This document shows, piece after piece, positions 12,201-24,800 of a DNA stretch of 64,000 nucleotides. Position 1 is the first letter of the stretch; each line of letters opens with the position of its first letter. This stretch comes from Amoebophrya sp. A120 (lineage: Eukaryota; Sar; Dinophyceae; Syndiniales; Amoebophryaceae). Below the pieces are notes generated by a model. That model made no database searches and was not told the origin of the DNA. It saw only the letters and a program-made list of their open reading frames with translations. A program made the translations under genes and the position numbers. The stretch lies in contig CAJINV010000002.1 of assembly GCA_905178155.1 (NCBI GenBank), forward strand, positions 5,870,476-5,934,475. The letters are read 5' to 3'.

Positions 12201-15200
12201 AGTATTTGCTGAAGACGCCCTCTTCCGAAATTTGGATCTGGCACTCCGTGACCGGACATCCCTCCGGATCGTCGCAGGTCCACCGCACCTTCGCTCCGTA
12301 CCCCTGCGTCCCCACGACTTCCAGATTGTAGCAGGGCTTGGGCGGTAAGGAGGTCGACGCCAACACCGATCTCGACCACGGGGACCGGCCACAGGCGTTC
12401 ATGGCCGCGAGGCGGAATGTGTAACGCTGCTCCGGCTGCAGGTCGTAGATCTGCAGCTTCCACAGCTGGGTCAACTTCGACTGGTTTTGCCCGCTACTGG
12501 ACGAGCCGCCTCGGGAGCCCCGTTTAGAAGAAGAAGAGGTGTTCTGGTTCAGGTCCCCGGACGTCGCGGAGGAGCCTCCACCTTTGGAGAAATCTTGCAG
12601 GAATTGCTTCTGCTTTTTCGTGAATTCCCGGGGGTAATTACCGTTACTTCCTTTGTTGTTCAACATGTCCTGACTGGAAGAAGTGGAGGAGCTGTTTGGC
12701 GTCACCACCTCGCCCAACGACTGCTGCTGGCTGTTGTTATCCAGCGACCCGGGGTTCACCTGCGTGATCGAATTGCCGTCTTGCTCGTACGCTTCGTCCA
12801 GGTTCAAATTGAGGTCCTTCTGCGGGTTGTTGTTCACCTGGACGTACTTCTGGACCGCGCATTTGGTCACCCGCTCCCACCCCGACCAGCCCGATTCCTG
12901 CTCCACTTGGATTTTCGTCACTTCCGCGCCGTCCGGCACGTTGGTGGTGCACAGAATGGACACGCTGGTCGGGGATTTCTCCACGACCGACAGATTCCAG
13001 GGTGCGAGGGCGACCGAACTGGTGAACACCGGGAAGACCGGGCTGTAGCCGATGCAGGACAGGTACGTCGCGTCGGGCACGGAAAATTTCGACTTCAGCG
13101 TCGGAATCAACTCCACGCGGGCGCGGTAGGTTTGCGAGGGTACGAGAGATTCCAGTTGCGTTTCGAAGCTGCCCGCCGACGTGCTGGCGTTCTCCTTCTC
13201 GTTCGAGAGGTCCGGCGTGAGCTCGAGCCGCTGCCACTTGTTGCCGCCCGCACCGTACTCGATTTTGCAACGCTGGACCTTCAGATTCTCCTGCTGTGCC
13301 TGGAACATACACCTGGGTGAATTTGGTTTTGTAGGAACAAAGCTAGCTTAAGCTTAAGCTTGCACTGAATAAAGCATGTAAATGTTGTATCACGGGAAGC
13401 AACACCGCCGAAGAAACTGCCAAGAATAAACTTGAATTTCCTGCTAGTTGCAGCTCAGCGACTACTAGGACGAGAGACAGCACGACATTCCATTTCCCTA
13501 CCTCAGCATCACGCTCGTCGCAGTGGGTTGCGCCACCAGGTTGATCCGGATTTGCCGATCGCCCTTGGACTGCCCTCTTGTCACGTGCATGGCTTTGACG
13601 AAGTTGATGAAGTTGTCGCTCATTCCCACCCCGCTGCTGGTTTGCTCCAAAAACGAGGACTGCTCCTCGGTTTTTGACCGCCCCGTGGCTGTCAGCGTCT
13701 CCTCCGCACTGGACACGTCTTCGTCCGTGCTGGTGCCCGGCTCATCCCGGCCTAAATGCACGGCGTCGGTCTTCGTCGGAATCTCCGTGTCATGGTAGTA
13801 AAACTCGCTCTGCCCCACGGCGTTGTACAACGACACCCGGAGTCGGACGGGCGTGCCCGCCAAGTCGCTGGACACGCTCAGCGTCGGCAGCCCGACCCGC
13901 CACACGTCCGCTTCGAGTTGCACGGTTTCCACCGGCTCGAGCTCGTCCCAGGAGGACAGAATCGGGCCGAAGTAGTTCGCCTTCTCCACCTTCACGCGCT
14001 CCACGGGGGCCCCTTCCGGGTCCAAAGTCTGCAGTTCGACCACCAGGTAGTTGGTTTTGTAGCCGTAGAAGGAGGACTCGTCCTGGGTCAAAGCTTTTAT
14101 CCTCCCCCGCGTGCTGGTCGCGATCTCGAAGGGCTGGCAGTACTCGCCCGCCCCGATGCAGTTCCGCGCGCGGACCCGGACCCAGTAGACGGATTCGGGC
14201 GTTAGTTGCGTCACGATCAACCGGTTGGATTTGATGATGATGTCCCGCCACTCGGGGTTCCACAGCTGCGACCAGTTGGGCGCCTCGGAAAACTGCGCCT
14301 GGTAGTCCTCGATGGGCGCCCCCTCGGGGTTCATTCCGTCCACGTCCCAGGACACGGACACCTTGGTGGGGAACCCCCACCACCGCTTGATTTTGGGCAT
14401 CTGCGGCTTCTCGCTGGGGTACGCCCAGGTCAAGTCGGAGGGTTCGCCGAATTTCTCGTAGTTCGACCGGTCCGGGATATCCTGGAGCGACTGCAGTTGT
14501 TGCCGCTATGCATGGCAAAAGCTGTATAATGGCACATCTGGACCATAATTCGCAGGGACAAGAAATTATACTCCCAGTGGAATCATGCAGGTTCGGGTAG
14601 AAAATGAAAAACGGATCCGTCATGCCAGACTGCGAGAAGTAGTTGCGATACACAGTACTTTTGCACGGGATAGCTGCTGCTGGGCGACGATCTCGTTGTT
14701 TTTCGAGTTCATCGCGGGCTGCAATTGCTTCGACGTGGAACTAGAACTTCCCCCTTGCTGGTTATTGCCCCGCAAGTTCCCTGGCGGAAAAGAGCTAGTT
14801 GTACCGCTACCACCTTGTTGCTGCTGGTTGGAAGAAGTGGATACTCCGTTCATCCCTTGCTGCGCTGCTATGGTCAGATTTTGCGGGTCAAAATTCTGCT
14901 TCCCCACCGGGCCTCCTGGGCCACCAGGAGCATTCCCGTTGCTCCCGGCCCCATCTGTTCGCGCCAAGGGGTTGAAGTTGGGCGGCACCGGGAGCGGACC
15001 CTGCGGCGCGTTGATGGAGTTTCCGGCCTTCGTGCCCTTTGCGAAGCTGACGGACTGGACCGCATTTGCATTTGCAGAGGAAGCACCCCCTCCGACCAAA
15101 GTATAGCCCTTTGGAGTGCCCGTGGCATTGATGTCCTGATTCTGTTGCATAATTTGCTGCTCGGCCGGGGTGAGGTTCTGGTGACCTCCATAATTCGACG

Positions 15201-15717
15201 CCGCGGCGGTGCTGTAGGGGTCCATCGCCATCGGTAGCTGCTCGGCGGGCTGCTGCGCTACACTAGCGGGCACCGCCAACTGTTGGCTCGCCGGGACCAC
15301 TGGCGGTGCGCCCGGTTTTCTGCGCATCATGCAGATCCGGATTTCCGCGGCGGCCCGCAGGTAAATCTTCATGGAATACTCGTCCCGCCGACGGTCAATG
15401 CACTTGAGTTCGCGACTGGCGATCTCCGCGAAGCCAAAAAACCCGCTCTGTTCGGCAATCACCGTGACCTGCTCCGCGATCACTTGGCTGGGCGACACGT
15501 GCTCCCGCGGGAGACGAAACCGCAACTTGACGCCGCCGGGAAAGGGCGTCTGCTTCAGGTCAAAAGCGTGCTTTTCGCGCCGAAAATGCACGGTGCCCTC
15601 CGACACCATGTTAAGCCGGTCCAGGGGGATCGGCGGCTGCTGCTGCTGCTGCTTCTTGGTGCCGGCCGACACCATGCTCTCAGAGGAGCTGGAAGACCGA
15701 ACGCCAGTGGACGACAT
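6221..15717 (-). CDS. Giant fibronectin type III repeat protein
   Basis: Exons 15717-14673, 14504-13502, 13312-12064, 11948 to about 8958, and about 8767-6221 give roughly 2,940 residues from an ATG at 15717. Introns 2 (13501-13313) and 3 (12063-11949) are GT-AG; intron 1 is an element; intron 4 contains an element whose exact cut is unresolved. Exons 2 to 4 hold about six fibronectin III-like beta-sandwich modules, seen as repeated Trp-containing strands and motifs such as YTFRLAAMNACGRSPWS, YLFRVAPKNAVGLGPT and YVISIRGFNCAGWGE. Long Ser/Gly/Asn-rich linkers separate ordered parts. A helical, Leu-rich segment lies at about 9690-9240, and exon 5 ends in a beta-rich domain. No signal peptide or membrane helix is evident, so a cytoplasmic scaffold is an inference. 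The last exon could be a separate gene. Confidence 0.75.
8769..8957. repeat. Introner-like element, family 3 (GCAAAAG ends)
   Basis: Inverted ends TGCAAAAGTTCTTGTATC and its near-complement. The unit begins TATGC and ends GGATA on the minus strand. The flanking repeat (ACA) does not by itself give the frame needed to join the two large exons of the fibronectin gene; a cut one to two bases away does. Confidence 0.65.
14505..14672. repeat. Introner-like element, family 3 (GCAAAAG ends)
   Basis: Begins TATCCCGTGCAAAAG and ends with CTTTTGCCATGCATA on the minus strand, flanked by a GC duplication. Removing 168 bases joins a Gln-rich frame (VAQQQ) to RQQLQSLQDIPD in phase. Not GT-AG. Confidence 0.8.
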
Positions 15718-17360
15718 AATGTTATTTCTTGCCGCAAGTTGTATTACAGGAATACTCCTTTTGGCAGCTGCTTTCTAGAAGAAAGCTTTTGCTTCCACCT
15801 TCGCGGCCAAAAGCTCTGCAGCCTCCAAGAACAACGCGGATTCACTTCATCATTATCAAAGAACCACTGGTGGCACAGAGGCGATGCACATGATCTTCAA
15901 GTGCATTTCCGGCCTCATCTGGGTGGGTACCAAGTGGAGAGTTCAAAAGCGCAATCGGAAAAAAACACTTCAGCGGCCCCGCCTACAATGGAATAAAAAT
16001 TTTTGTTGAAGATATCATACCATGTAAGTAGGCAGATGAACTGGGATAGGAGCTTTCTCTGCGTCACTTCTTGTCTCCACACTCACTCTCCGTGTAGTAC
16101 TTACTATGCAGGTTTCCATGATGAACTCAAATTAAGATTTCCTCACCCGACGTCAAACATTCGGTTTTGCGTGCTCTGCGCAGAATGCTTTACAGGACGG
16201 AGCGCGACGTTAGTAGATGGCATTGTGGCGGAAGCTGACATGGTCATATAAGTACTGAATGGTTGGGATTCGATTTGAGAAATGCTTGAAAAATTAAAAA
16301 AGCAGGGTCTTTGCGTTTATCACAGGAGGACAATGTCAAAAGGAGGGCAATCCGTATGGTAAAACAAGCCTTGTTTGGTGCTTCTTTGTTGTCGGTTTTG
16401 CACGACGATTGTGTTCACTCAGTACTACATTCGTCTCCATCTCCTCCTGCTCTTTGTAACCTCATGCAGTACACACTCATCTCCACAGTTAGGAATGTAG
16501 GAGGGAAAAGCGACTACAGGAGCGGTAGCGAAAGAGGAAAATGAAAACAAATATATGAAAATGAGGGTACTCGATACTCTAGATCAAACAAACTACAGGC
16601 AGCGAAAATTCGAAACAAATGATGCCACATCTATCAGGGGACTCTGTCAGTTTCGCATTAGAGGAAAATGCGATGATGCTACGCAAATGAGTTCGTGGCA
16701 CCGTGAATGAGTCGACGATGAAGAGTTCAACTTTTGCCCAGCCTGATGGTGGCACAGAACCTGCGTCTAGATACATAGCGAGCCAACGTGTAGGTTGACA
16801 GACAAATCTCGGACGACAAGGAGCTTGTCGAGTTACATTTTTTTTTGCAATGTCCGTTTTTTCTTGAAATACCTACATGCGAAGATAAGAATTCGTGAAC
16901 ATCAACGACCATCATGGGTGGATGCGAATCCAATCGCTTTTTTTGCAACGTCTTCGTCGAAAACATACGGTAATTTTGATTCCGCCTCTACAGCCTCAAA
17001 TGGCTGCATAATTGGGAAAGGTATGATCGCGTTTCGAGAGCGACGTCGCAAACTAACAATGCGCGTGCGTGCATGTCGATGGGGTAAAACACCATTTGCA
17101 TTTTTCACTTGCCGTACATCAGCATCCTCTTCACCTAACCTGCAGGAAAGACGGCTTCTCACATACACGTAGGTGGCTCCGAAATTGAAGAGGAGCGCCT
17201 CTATACGAGGCGTTTCACTTGCAGAGAAAGGAAGCAGGAGCAACTGCCTCTCAGCGTCAACGCTGGCGTCAGCGGTATTGTCGCTAATATGACGACGAGG
17301 ACGACGGATCATGTAAGTGTAGTAGCTGAGCAATCATCAATCCAGCACGCCAAGCATCTT
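15718..17360. other. AT-rich intergenic region
   Basis: No gene I can support. The longest minus-strand frame, 16902-17333 (143 codons), has mixed composition and no recognisable domain; it and the short frames at 16579-16776 and 16727-16966 could be exons of a small gene, but I find no in-phase join. Confidence 0.4.
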
Positions 17361-20300
17361 CTACAGCTCCGCCCTTGTTCTCATCTCCTCGTCCTCTTCA
17401 TGGCGGTGCAGATTCTGTAATTTTCCGCTTTCTTCACTTCCTGTTCTTGTTACCAGGTCGGCTCTTGTGAAAACTTTTTCGTTTCCAACCGAATATCCTA
17501 GATCGTCATACCCTTGCACAACTATCGCTTCTAGGAACCCCTGTTCCAACGAAGACAAGTCCGTCGATTTTAGGTGATAGACGAAAAAATTCCTACCCCT
17601 ATTCTCCGTCTTTCGCCACCTTTCGTGATACTCCAGCCGGTGTCGTCTGTTGTTGTCGAAAAAAAGCCTTCGCTTCCCGTCCTCGGAATACCGGTAGCGC
17701 AGTTCGATTGCGCCCAGGATAGGATGACTTTCTTCACCCGCGGTGGTGTCGCTGGTTACTGTTCGGAGTTCAGCTCGCTGTGACGAAAAATCTTGTGTGG
17801 CCTTTCGCAACGTGAATGTGAGGGTCAGATACTGATCCGATTCATCGATCTTGTCGCTCAGTTTATCCGTCGCGACGACTGGTTCAGCAGAGGTAGTAGA
17901 TTTGTTTTGGCCATCGCTCGAAGGAACTTCATCCATTACCCTGTCCAAGACAATCTCGTACGCAGGAACTTCTGCTGTCTTCTCGTCCGAGGTTCTTTTT
18001 TCTCTTGTTCTGTCTGCCGGTACCGCTAGTCTCAGGCCTTCGTAGCTCTCTGTCAACAAAGTTCCCGGCTGCACGTCCCCCATGTCCGCAAACAAATTTA
18101 CGACCGCTTGCTGCAAATTTCGCTCACCCGTCACGCCGGCTGCCAAATCGCGGCTCACCCGCGTGCTCTGCTCATTCTCCCAGCCCCGGGTGCCGGTAAC
18201 GCGGTCGTGAAAACTGTCCAGGGCCCAGGAGTACTGACACGTACCCGCGGCGAATATGAGGGATGAAGTTGAGGGTGGGGGCGATGAGGAATTTCTAGCT
18301 CCGTGGTCCATTGCAGTATCGTTCCACGCCCTGTGTTGCTTTCTGTGCAGCGTCATGGTGTGCGTGAGGGTGGTCGAGTCTAAAATGCCACCGTAGTCCA
18401 GCAAAGTGTGAACATTGTGGATTTTGGTTTCGGATAAGTACACTAACCCGGGAGGCCGGTGGCCGTTGTCGACGTCTACATCCCACTCGTGGCCCAGAAT
18501 CCCCTTCAAAGGAACGGTGGCTATCAGACCAGCGGGGTTGCTTCTCCTTCTTGCATCGGAGGAGCTGCTCGCTGATTTATCAAGTTTCTTTGAAGGTGCG
18601 GAACTAGAAACAATGGCTCCTTCCCGCTTATCAAACTTCATCGCAAGCTCCGCGATTTCGGTCCCTCGCCAGAACGCATGCAGCCCAAATTTCTCCACCG
18701 GTACCTCGAGGGGGTCGTTGCGCAGCGCGTTCGCAGCCGTCGACAGGCCAGTTAGCGCGTTTTCCGGATACGGCCCATCTGGCTGGCGTGGATCGCGAAA
18801 CGAACCTGTCCAGGGCTTTGTTGCTTTAGAAGTTGTAGAGCTAGTAGTTGGCGATGGCGACTTTGTGCTGGAGGCTGCGGTATTCTTAATATGGTCGTCG
18901 CTTGCATCCACCTCTCGTTTCGCTGCATCAGAGGCCGATGAAAATTTTAGCGACGCAAACTCCTCCTTGGACATCTGGGATTCTTTCTCGATGACCAAAA
19001 TATCCAGATCGTCGTCGCCGTCGTCTTCCCCCGCCGTGCTGTGGATCGGTTCAGCCTCTCTACCAGCTTGATCGTAGGAATTTCTAGGCATGCTTTTGTA
19101 GTACTTCGAGCTCTTTTCCCACGCGTGAGTCCAGAAAACGTTGTTGCCGCTGAAAAAACCCAGGTGCCAGACGACGTTCTTCTTGTTTTGATGTCGAACA
19201 GTGTCATTTGTATTTTGGCCTTTGCCCCTAGAACTAGATTCATCACTTGTATTATCACGGACTTGAGCTGTAGTTTCTTGGACTCCCGCCGTCAACCGTT
19301 CCACGGTTTGTCTCTGCTGCCTACTCCAGTACTCGTCGTGTCCGACAGACAGGAAGATTTTTCCCACGGTAGGCAAGGCACGTCCGGTTGTTACAACTGA
19401 TTTTGCATTGCCTTTATCAACATAGTCATCTTCCCCGTTGTGAGTGTGATCGCCTTGTTCGCCGCGCGAGGTGGATGGCATCCTCCCGGCCGCTGCAAAT
19501 CGCCCAAACCCGCGGCCGCCCAGGTGCGTATCCAGGCCGGACACGTAGGTGACCGCGTACCCCTGGGCCTCGAGAAACCGGATCATGGGGTATTCTGAGG
19601 AGAATACGGAGTTGTAGAGGGACACGTCTCTGGTGATCAGTGGCGTGTTGTAGGACTTCCGCAGCGCGCGGTAGTCGTGCGCGGTCAGCTCCAGCGGGTT
19701 TTTCTTCGTGCCGGAGGTCAGTATGCTAGAAGAAGATGCAGAGGGAGAAGCAGTTGATGTCAAGGTTCCACTTCCACCAGCAGAAGGGCTGTTGTTGACA
19801 GGAGAAGATGATCGCTGCTGACTTTCCTTGTCCGACATTTTGATGTCGTCGCCGAACGGGGATTTGGCGTACCCGAGAAAATATGCTGAAGATGCGCAAA
19901 AATATCGCACTCGCAGAGCCTGAAACCTTGCATGACAGACACAAAGCCTTACCTCATCAAGCAGGATTACAAACTTTACACTGACTTTTTTATCATTTTG
20001 AGGTCATGCCGCGATGTTCATTCATCACTACAGCACGAGATACGACATTTTTTTGCGAAGATTCATAAAAAGTCGTCCGGCGTCTTCCACCAGGTGGTAA
20101 AATTGTGGTGGGGACAGTTGAACTGCGGCGTGCGGCCGTAGGTATTGGGACTATCGTATACGTTATACGCCAGCCAGGTGGTATCACTCGTCTGAAATAC
20201 GAGATCGTAGAGCTCGTGGCTATCGTCCTCGTCCGCCGTGCGGACGACGAAATACGCCAGACTCGCGTACGGCTCGTGTAAAGCGGTCTCTAGCAGGCTT

Positions 20301-22029
20301 GGCGTTGTCGGGGGAAGATAAAGATTCTTCGCACTTCTGGAAAAATTGCCGTCCTCTTCAGAGGCTGATGCGCTGGCATCGTCAACATCTCTTCTTTGCA
20401 ACTTTTTCCTATAATCCCGCATCAACTGCAACCCGAGGGCGTGGTCGGTTAGAACGTTGTCAGAAGCAAATGTAGCACTGTCGTTTGCTTCCTCGTCATC
20501 CTCTGCTAGATGTGCATCTTTAGCAAGACCTACAATCTTTTCCGCGGGAAGATCCTTCGTCTTTCCGACCACTTTCCGCAGGTCAAAGTCCACGTTTCCG
20601 TACAAGCCGTTCGCATTTTTCAGACTCGCGTCTGTCCGCCAGGTCGTTGTCCACGGCATAGATTCCGCATCTTCCCGGACGAACCGAGCAATGTAGACAC
20701 CGGAGACGATGTTTGGTAGCGTTGTTGCGGCGGCTTTTGGTCCTTTCCCAGAGCGGTCTGCGTCCTGCCCCTTGAGTTGTGCGGAAGAGGATCTTTTTAC
20801 CTCCTGCGTGGTCTTCGTTTTGCTTGTTCCAACCGGGATGTCCCATTTCGCATTTACGTGCCAGTTCCTGCAGTCCACGAGGCGTGTCGGTTTGTGGCGC
20901 ACAGCACAGTCCGGTTGGTTGTACTCGCTGTGGACTGTCTTGGGAGATCTTGCCTTTTTCTTTCCTGCGTCTTCATCCTGTAACCCAGAACTGGGCGCAA
21001 CTTTGTCCTCTGCATTCGTCTCGGAAGATTTGTCTTGGTCGGTGTCTTTCCCACTCGCGTTTCTGTCCGATGCAAGCAACCCGGATTCCGACACCTCGTC
21101 AGCTGGGATGGAGTGCACCAATCTCGCACCTTTGCCGCCGTAAAATCCGAGTCGGTAGATGTCGACGCGGTATTTCTTGGAAATGGTGCGAACCCGGAAC
21201 TCGACGGTGGTGCCAGGCGGGGAATGGAACCGAACAAATTCACAGTCTTCTTTGTCACTTTAGTATGCTGAGTTCGAGGCTCATCACGTAAACCGTGGTG
21301 AAAAGAGCCCTTGAAGGCTTCACAGCAACCAGGTTCTACGTACCGTTGGACGAGGAAACCACAGAGAACTGCATCTGAGTTTACTATTTCTACACATCCG
21401 CGTTGTACGTAGGGACTGCGCATCGACTTCATACATACGATCTTCGGAGAACATAGGCGTGACAGGAGCAGGACTGTGGATTTGTTTTGCGTGCCATACT
21501 GCACCGAAAATGGCCGCGCGAAACCTTGGATAAAGGGATCTCCCGCCGCATTAACGTCCCAGTGGCGGGAGTCCCGGGCGCCGTCTCGGTAGTGCAGGTT
21601 GCAGTTCTCCTCCACTATTGGGTTTCTTCTTGTAAGTCGGCTGCGTGGAGGCCACGGTTGGCCAGGGGCGGCCGGATTCACGACTTTCGCTGCTTCGTCG
21701 GAGTTTTCTTCGCCGCCGCTTCCCAAACCGTCATCGCTCGCTTTGTCATGATGCTGTGCAGCATCATGATCGTCGAGTCGCTCTTCTTCATCCACTGACG
21801 CGTTGTAGTAATCCTTACACTTCTGCCTGGATTCGATCCAAACCCGGTCTTCCTGGTTGGTGTGATGGGTGAGAAGGGCAGCTTTTGCAGGGTCGATGCT
21901 ACATGGAAACAGGAAAACAAAAACAACAACGACGGAAAGGCAATGTTTCAGAAAACATCGTTTTGTCGACATTGAGGAGAGAAAACGGAACATACTCAAT
22001 GTCAATGTGAAGCGTAAAAGGTTCGACAT
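17361..22029 (-). CDS. N,N-dimethylformamidase large-subunit-like protein, probably secreted
   Basis: Exons 22029-21500, 21257 to about 20069 and about 19877-17361 give roughly 1,410 residues. The start is an ATG at 22029, followed by a hydrophobic leader (LSVVVVFVFLFPC), so entry into the secretory pathway is likely. Diagnostic DMFase-like blocks appear in order: GDPFIQGFARPFSV, YRVDIYRLGFYGGKGARLV, VFQTSDTTWLAYNVYD, SYNTPLITR, VGHDEYWS, and FFSGNNVFW. In the bacterial enzyme this fold holds a mononuclear iron bound by two Tyr and one Glu; the Tyr in HDEYW is a candidate ligand. Long Ser/Asp-rich insertions separate the core blocks. Intron 1 (21499-21258) is GT-AG in phase. Intron 2 contains a family 3 element; removal of 20068-19878 restores the frame. 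Formamide hydrolysis is not proven; related proteins of unknown activity exist. Confidence 0.8.
19878..20068. repeat. Introner-like element, family 3
   Basis: On the minus strand the unit begins TATGAATCTTCGCAAAAAAA and ends GCGCATCTTCAGCATA, with inverted ATATTTTTGCGCATC-type ends and TTTT on both sides. Exact collapse of TTTT leaves the frame one base off; dropping one further T joins DDF to LGYAKSPFGDD. Confidence 0.65.
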
Positions 22030-23907
22030 TTACACATACCCTTAGAATTATTAGAAAGCAAATTTCCACTCGAAAGCATCAGCATACAGGAACAACGTTC
22101 TCATGAGAAATGCAACACAACACTAATACACAATATAGAAGTGAAGATGGGGACTGCATCAACCGATCATGGAGGTGTAATGTTGATTTGGAGATGAAGT
22201 TATACCGGATTTTTGGGGGGTAGGGGGAGCATGAGACCCATACAAGAGCCGACTGTCGACGAATGAATTCCGAGGAGCGTAAACCGCAACAAGTCACAAA
22301 ACCTTGATTAGACACAGGAAGCACCACTTTCAGGCTTCATCGTTCGGCAAGGAACAGAATGCAAGCGACTTATTCCATCCGCTTGTGCTTACAAGCTCTC
22401 GAACAAAAATGCTGCAAGGCGGATTGGATAATTTGTAACCAAGATGAAAGGCACCACCACCTCCACCTTGGATGCAACGGCCTCCGAGATTTCTGAACCG
22501 AACACAGAGAGAGAGTAGATGAAAGTTGATCATCTACGCGCATATTTCTTGCTCTTCTCTAATTTAACTTTATGCGTTTACAAATTCCGGAGACGCTTTG
22601 CACTCACTCAAGCAAACGAAAAAATGCACGACAGCAACGCACTGATATCGTTCTTGTTAGTAGTTCTCTCACATCGAAGAGCTTCTTGCTCTAGTCGAGG
22701 ACTTTTTTGTGGTAGCGGCTGCTTACTTATCCATTACCTGAAGGGAAAAAAACTCGGAAAATGTGCTGCGTTTGTGTCAGCAAAAAAGTGCGCCCATACC
22801 ATCGTGATGATGTCAAAAGCGCGCCCTTCGTTCTTATCTGTATTGCACTGCGGCAAGAATGTGCAGAAAGTCCACGGGGGATCTTGTTCGCTTTCTTCGT
22901 TTTTCCATCTTCAAAATTTCGCGGCAAGGTCATAGAGGCAAGCTTTCTTTTCTATGACGATCACCAGTAAACACTTTCTAGCATCACTTCGCCCTTCTCT
23001 AGCTCCTCGCAGACATCACTGTCCCAAGACACCGAGGCGTTCTGGTTTTAATTTACAATAAAAGTTGCTGGGTTTTAATTTTATCAACATGTAACTCCGA
23101 GAGCAGGAGAGGGGGTCGTACTTGCGTGCTTAAACGATACTTGTATATTGTGCTATTCTATTCATACACATTTTTCAACACGAGGGCGAAAATCGATTTC
23201 ATGTTTCTCAATATTAATACGAACCACGCCTGCATTGGTATCGCTTCTTATCCTTTGAATACAAGGTGGATCTTCGTTCGCAATTATCGATAAAAAGTCA
23301 ACACTTTTTTTAAGCGCCAATGTGTAGTCGATTCTTGTATACAGTGAGTATCTATTATTTCTATAAAGTGGCGTCTCTGAAGATCGGTGTAGTTGCACCA
23401 AGTAGTAAGTACTAGAATAGGTGCCGCAATGTAATTGGAGCCGCTGGATCGATTGTGTTCGCTAACAGTTTGCTCTGAAGTTGCAATTTCGTCGTGTTCA
23501 TTCATTCACTCATTAGTTGTAGAAGTGGGCAGCCACCTACGCCTGTTGTTGGTTGATGTAGAAGTCGGTACGATCGGGATCGCAGTAGCTCCTGCTTGTG
23601 CTGCTTGTTCTTGTTACAACTGGACGAGCCGTCGTCCAGGTCGCACCGGGCCCAGTGGCTGCGCGCCGCTCCAATATCGGCTCATTTGCTCGGCGGTTCA
23701 TGGGGGTTGGGGTGTGCGTCCGGGTTGTCGTGTAGTTTGTCGATTGGATTGTGAAGATTGTCCCCGAGCTGTAGTACTTTGCAGAGGCATGATCGAAAAT
23801 CCCTCACTCAACTATTCCAGTAGCAACATGTGGAAGTAGTACGCTCATCAGTTACTTTTTTAAGAGCTTGACGCAAGAAGAGGCAGGTGAAGTCAGACTT
23901 GCTAGAT
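22030..23907. other. Intergenic region, no supported gene
   Basis: AT-rich with scattered short frames on both strands. The plus-strand frames 22519-22935 and 23435-23839 have atypical Cys/Ser-rich translations with no domain and would break the strand pattern, so I do not call them. I see no clear inverted-repeat element. Confidence 0.4.
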
Positions 23908-24336
23908 TTATTGTTTGACTTTGAAAATGATGAAGGTCATACCAGCATCGTATGCCGCTCGCCGCTGCGGATCGCTTAAGGTTTCGTACGCGTCTTGTAG
24001 TTCCTGGAAAGCTGCAGAATCACCTTGACCTTCATTCCCCTGCTTGTCCGGGTGCAGCTGCAGTGCTTTCTGTCTGTAGGCAGCTTTTATTTCGGCGGCA
24101 TTCGCATTGGGTGTGACGCCAAGGACTTCATAAGGAGACCGCCCGCTCTGCAAGAGGAAGGCCGACGGAGAAGGTGAAGACATGGTGTGGGTTTCGGTTT
24201 CTTGTCCTTCTTCATTTTCCGGCGAAAAAAAACCCGCGTCCTCGGTCGCGTCCACAGATGTAGTTCCCGCGTAATCCAAATCCACGGACTTGTGTTCCAT
24301 CTTCTCCTCCTGATGCTGGTCCATCTGATATGACAT
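23908..24336 (-). CDS. Small J-domain (DnaJ/Hsp40-like) protein
   Basis: An uninterrupted 142-codon frame from ATG at 24336. Residues from about 65 on form a J-domain: [21 protein letters not shown], then the HPD tripeptide in LQLHPDKQG, then [24 protein letters not shown] is the surface that stimulates Hsp70 ATPase, so the likely role is an Hsp70 co-chaperone. The N-terminal 60 residues are acidic and disordered-looking. No Gly/Phe region, zinc finger or C-terminal substrate domain follows, so this is a class C type. There is no signal peptide, suggesting cytosol or nucleus. A single exon is unusual here. Confidence 0.85.
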   Translation of the reverse strand: MSYQMDQHQEEKMEHKSVDLDYAGTTSVDATEDAGFFSPENEEGQETETHTMSSPSPSAFLLQSGRSPYEVLGVTPNANAAEIKAAYRQKALQLHPDKQGNEGQGDSAAFQELQDAYETLSDPQRRAAYDAGMTFIIFKVKQ

Positions 24337-24542
24337 TTATTTCATTCTTCATGCGTGCAATTCAGGATCTCGTAGTGGAAGTAATCTCTATTCTCTCATT
24401 CATGATAGTTCTGGTCCTCGACCTCGACCTCGTGGTCGTGGCTCGTTTCTGCATGACACATTATAACATCATCACCTCCATAGAGATACCACAGCAGTCG
24501 CACTTCCCACCATCGCCGCGGTCGCCACCGCGGTGCGCGTCG

Positions 24543-24800
24543 CTATAGTGCACGGACAGGAGGACATAATGTTCCGGCTTTGTTTTCGTGCTGTATGAAA
24601 TAAACGACAGATCCGTTCTTGATACAAATCACAGTCCACCCCGGAGGACTCAATGTGTTGTTATTTGGACACTCAATGACAGAACTGCTCTTTTCGTTGC
24701 TTTCATTTTCAATTTTCCTGCAACTTCTCTTGTTACACGATCCACGACAGGTATAATTGGACGACGCGAGACGAGTTTGAGTGTCATCAAGTCGGCTCAC
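24543..24800 (-). CDS. 3' exon with a WW-like motif
   Basis: An open segment of about 85 codons ending at a stop at 24543. It has no in-frame ATG: the first possible initiator is GTG at 24800 and the frame continues upstream to a stop near 24835, so it is probably the last exon of a gene whose 5' part I cannot place. The segment LSPPGWTVICIKNGSVVYF followed by IQHENKAGTLCPP fits a WW domain: the first Trp after Pro-Gly, the Tyr-Phe strand, the His, and a final Pro. The second conserved Trp is replaced, so proline-ligand binding is doubtful. The first half is Ser/Asn/Cys-rich. Confidence 0.4.
   Translation of the reverse strand: MSRLDDTQTRLASSNYTCRGSCNKRSCRKIENESNEKSSSVIECPNNNTLSPPGWTVICIKNGSVVYFIQHENKAGTLCPPVRAL

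Noticed and set aside
20854-21257. Continuation of the dimethylformamidase first exon past 21500 in the same frame
   Set aside because: The frame is open by chance; the DMFase motif YRVDIYRLGFYGG lies in another frame, reached by the GT-AG intron 21499-21258.
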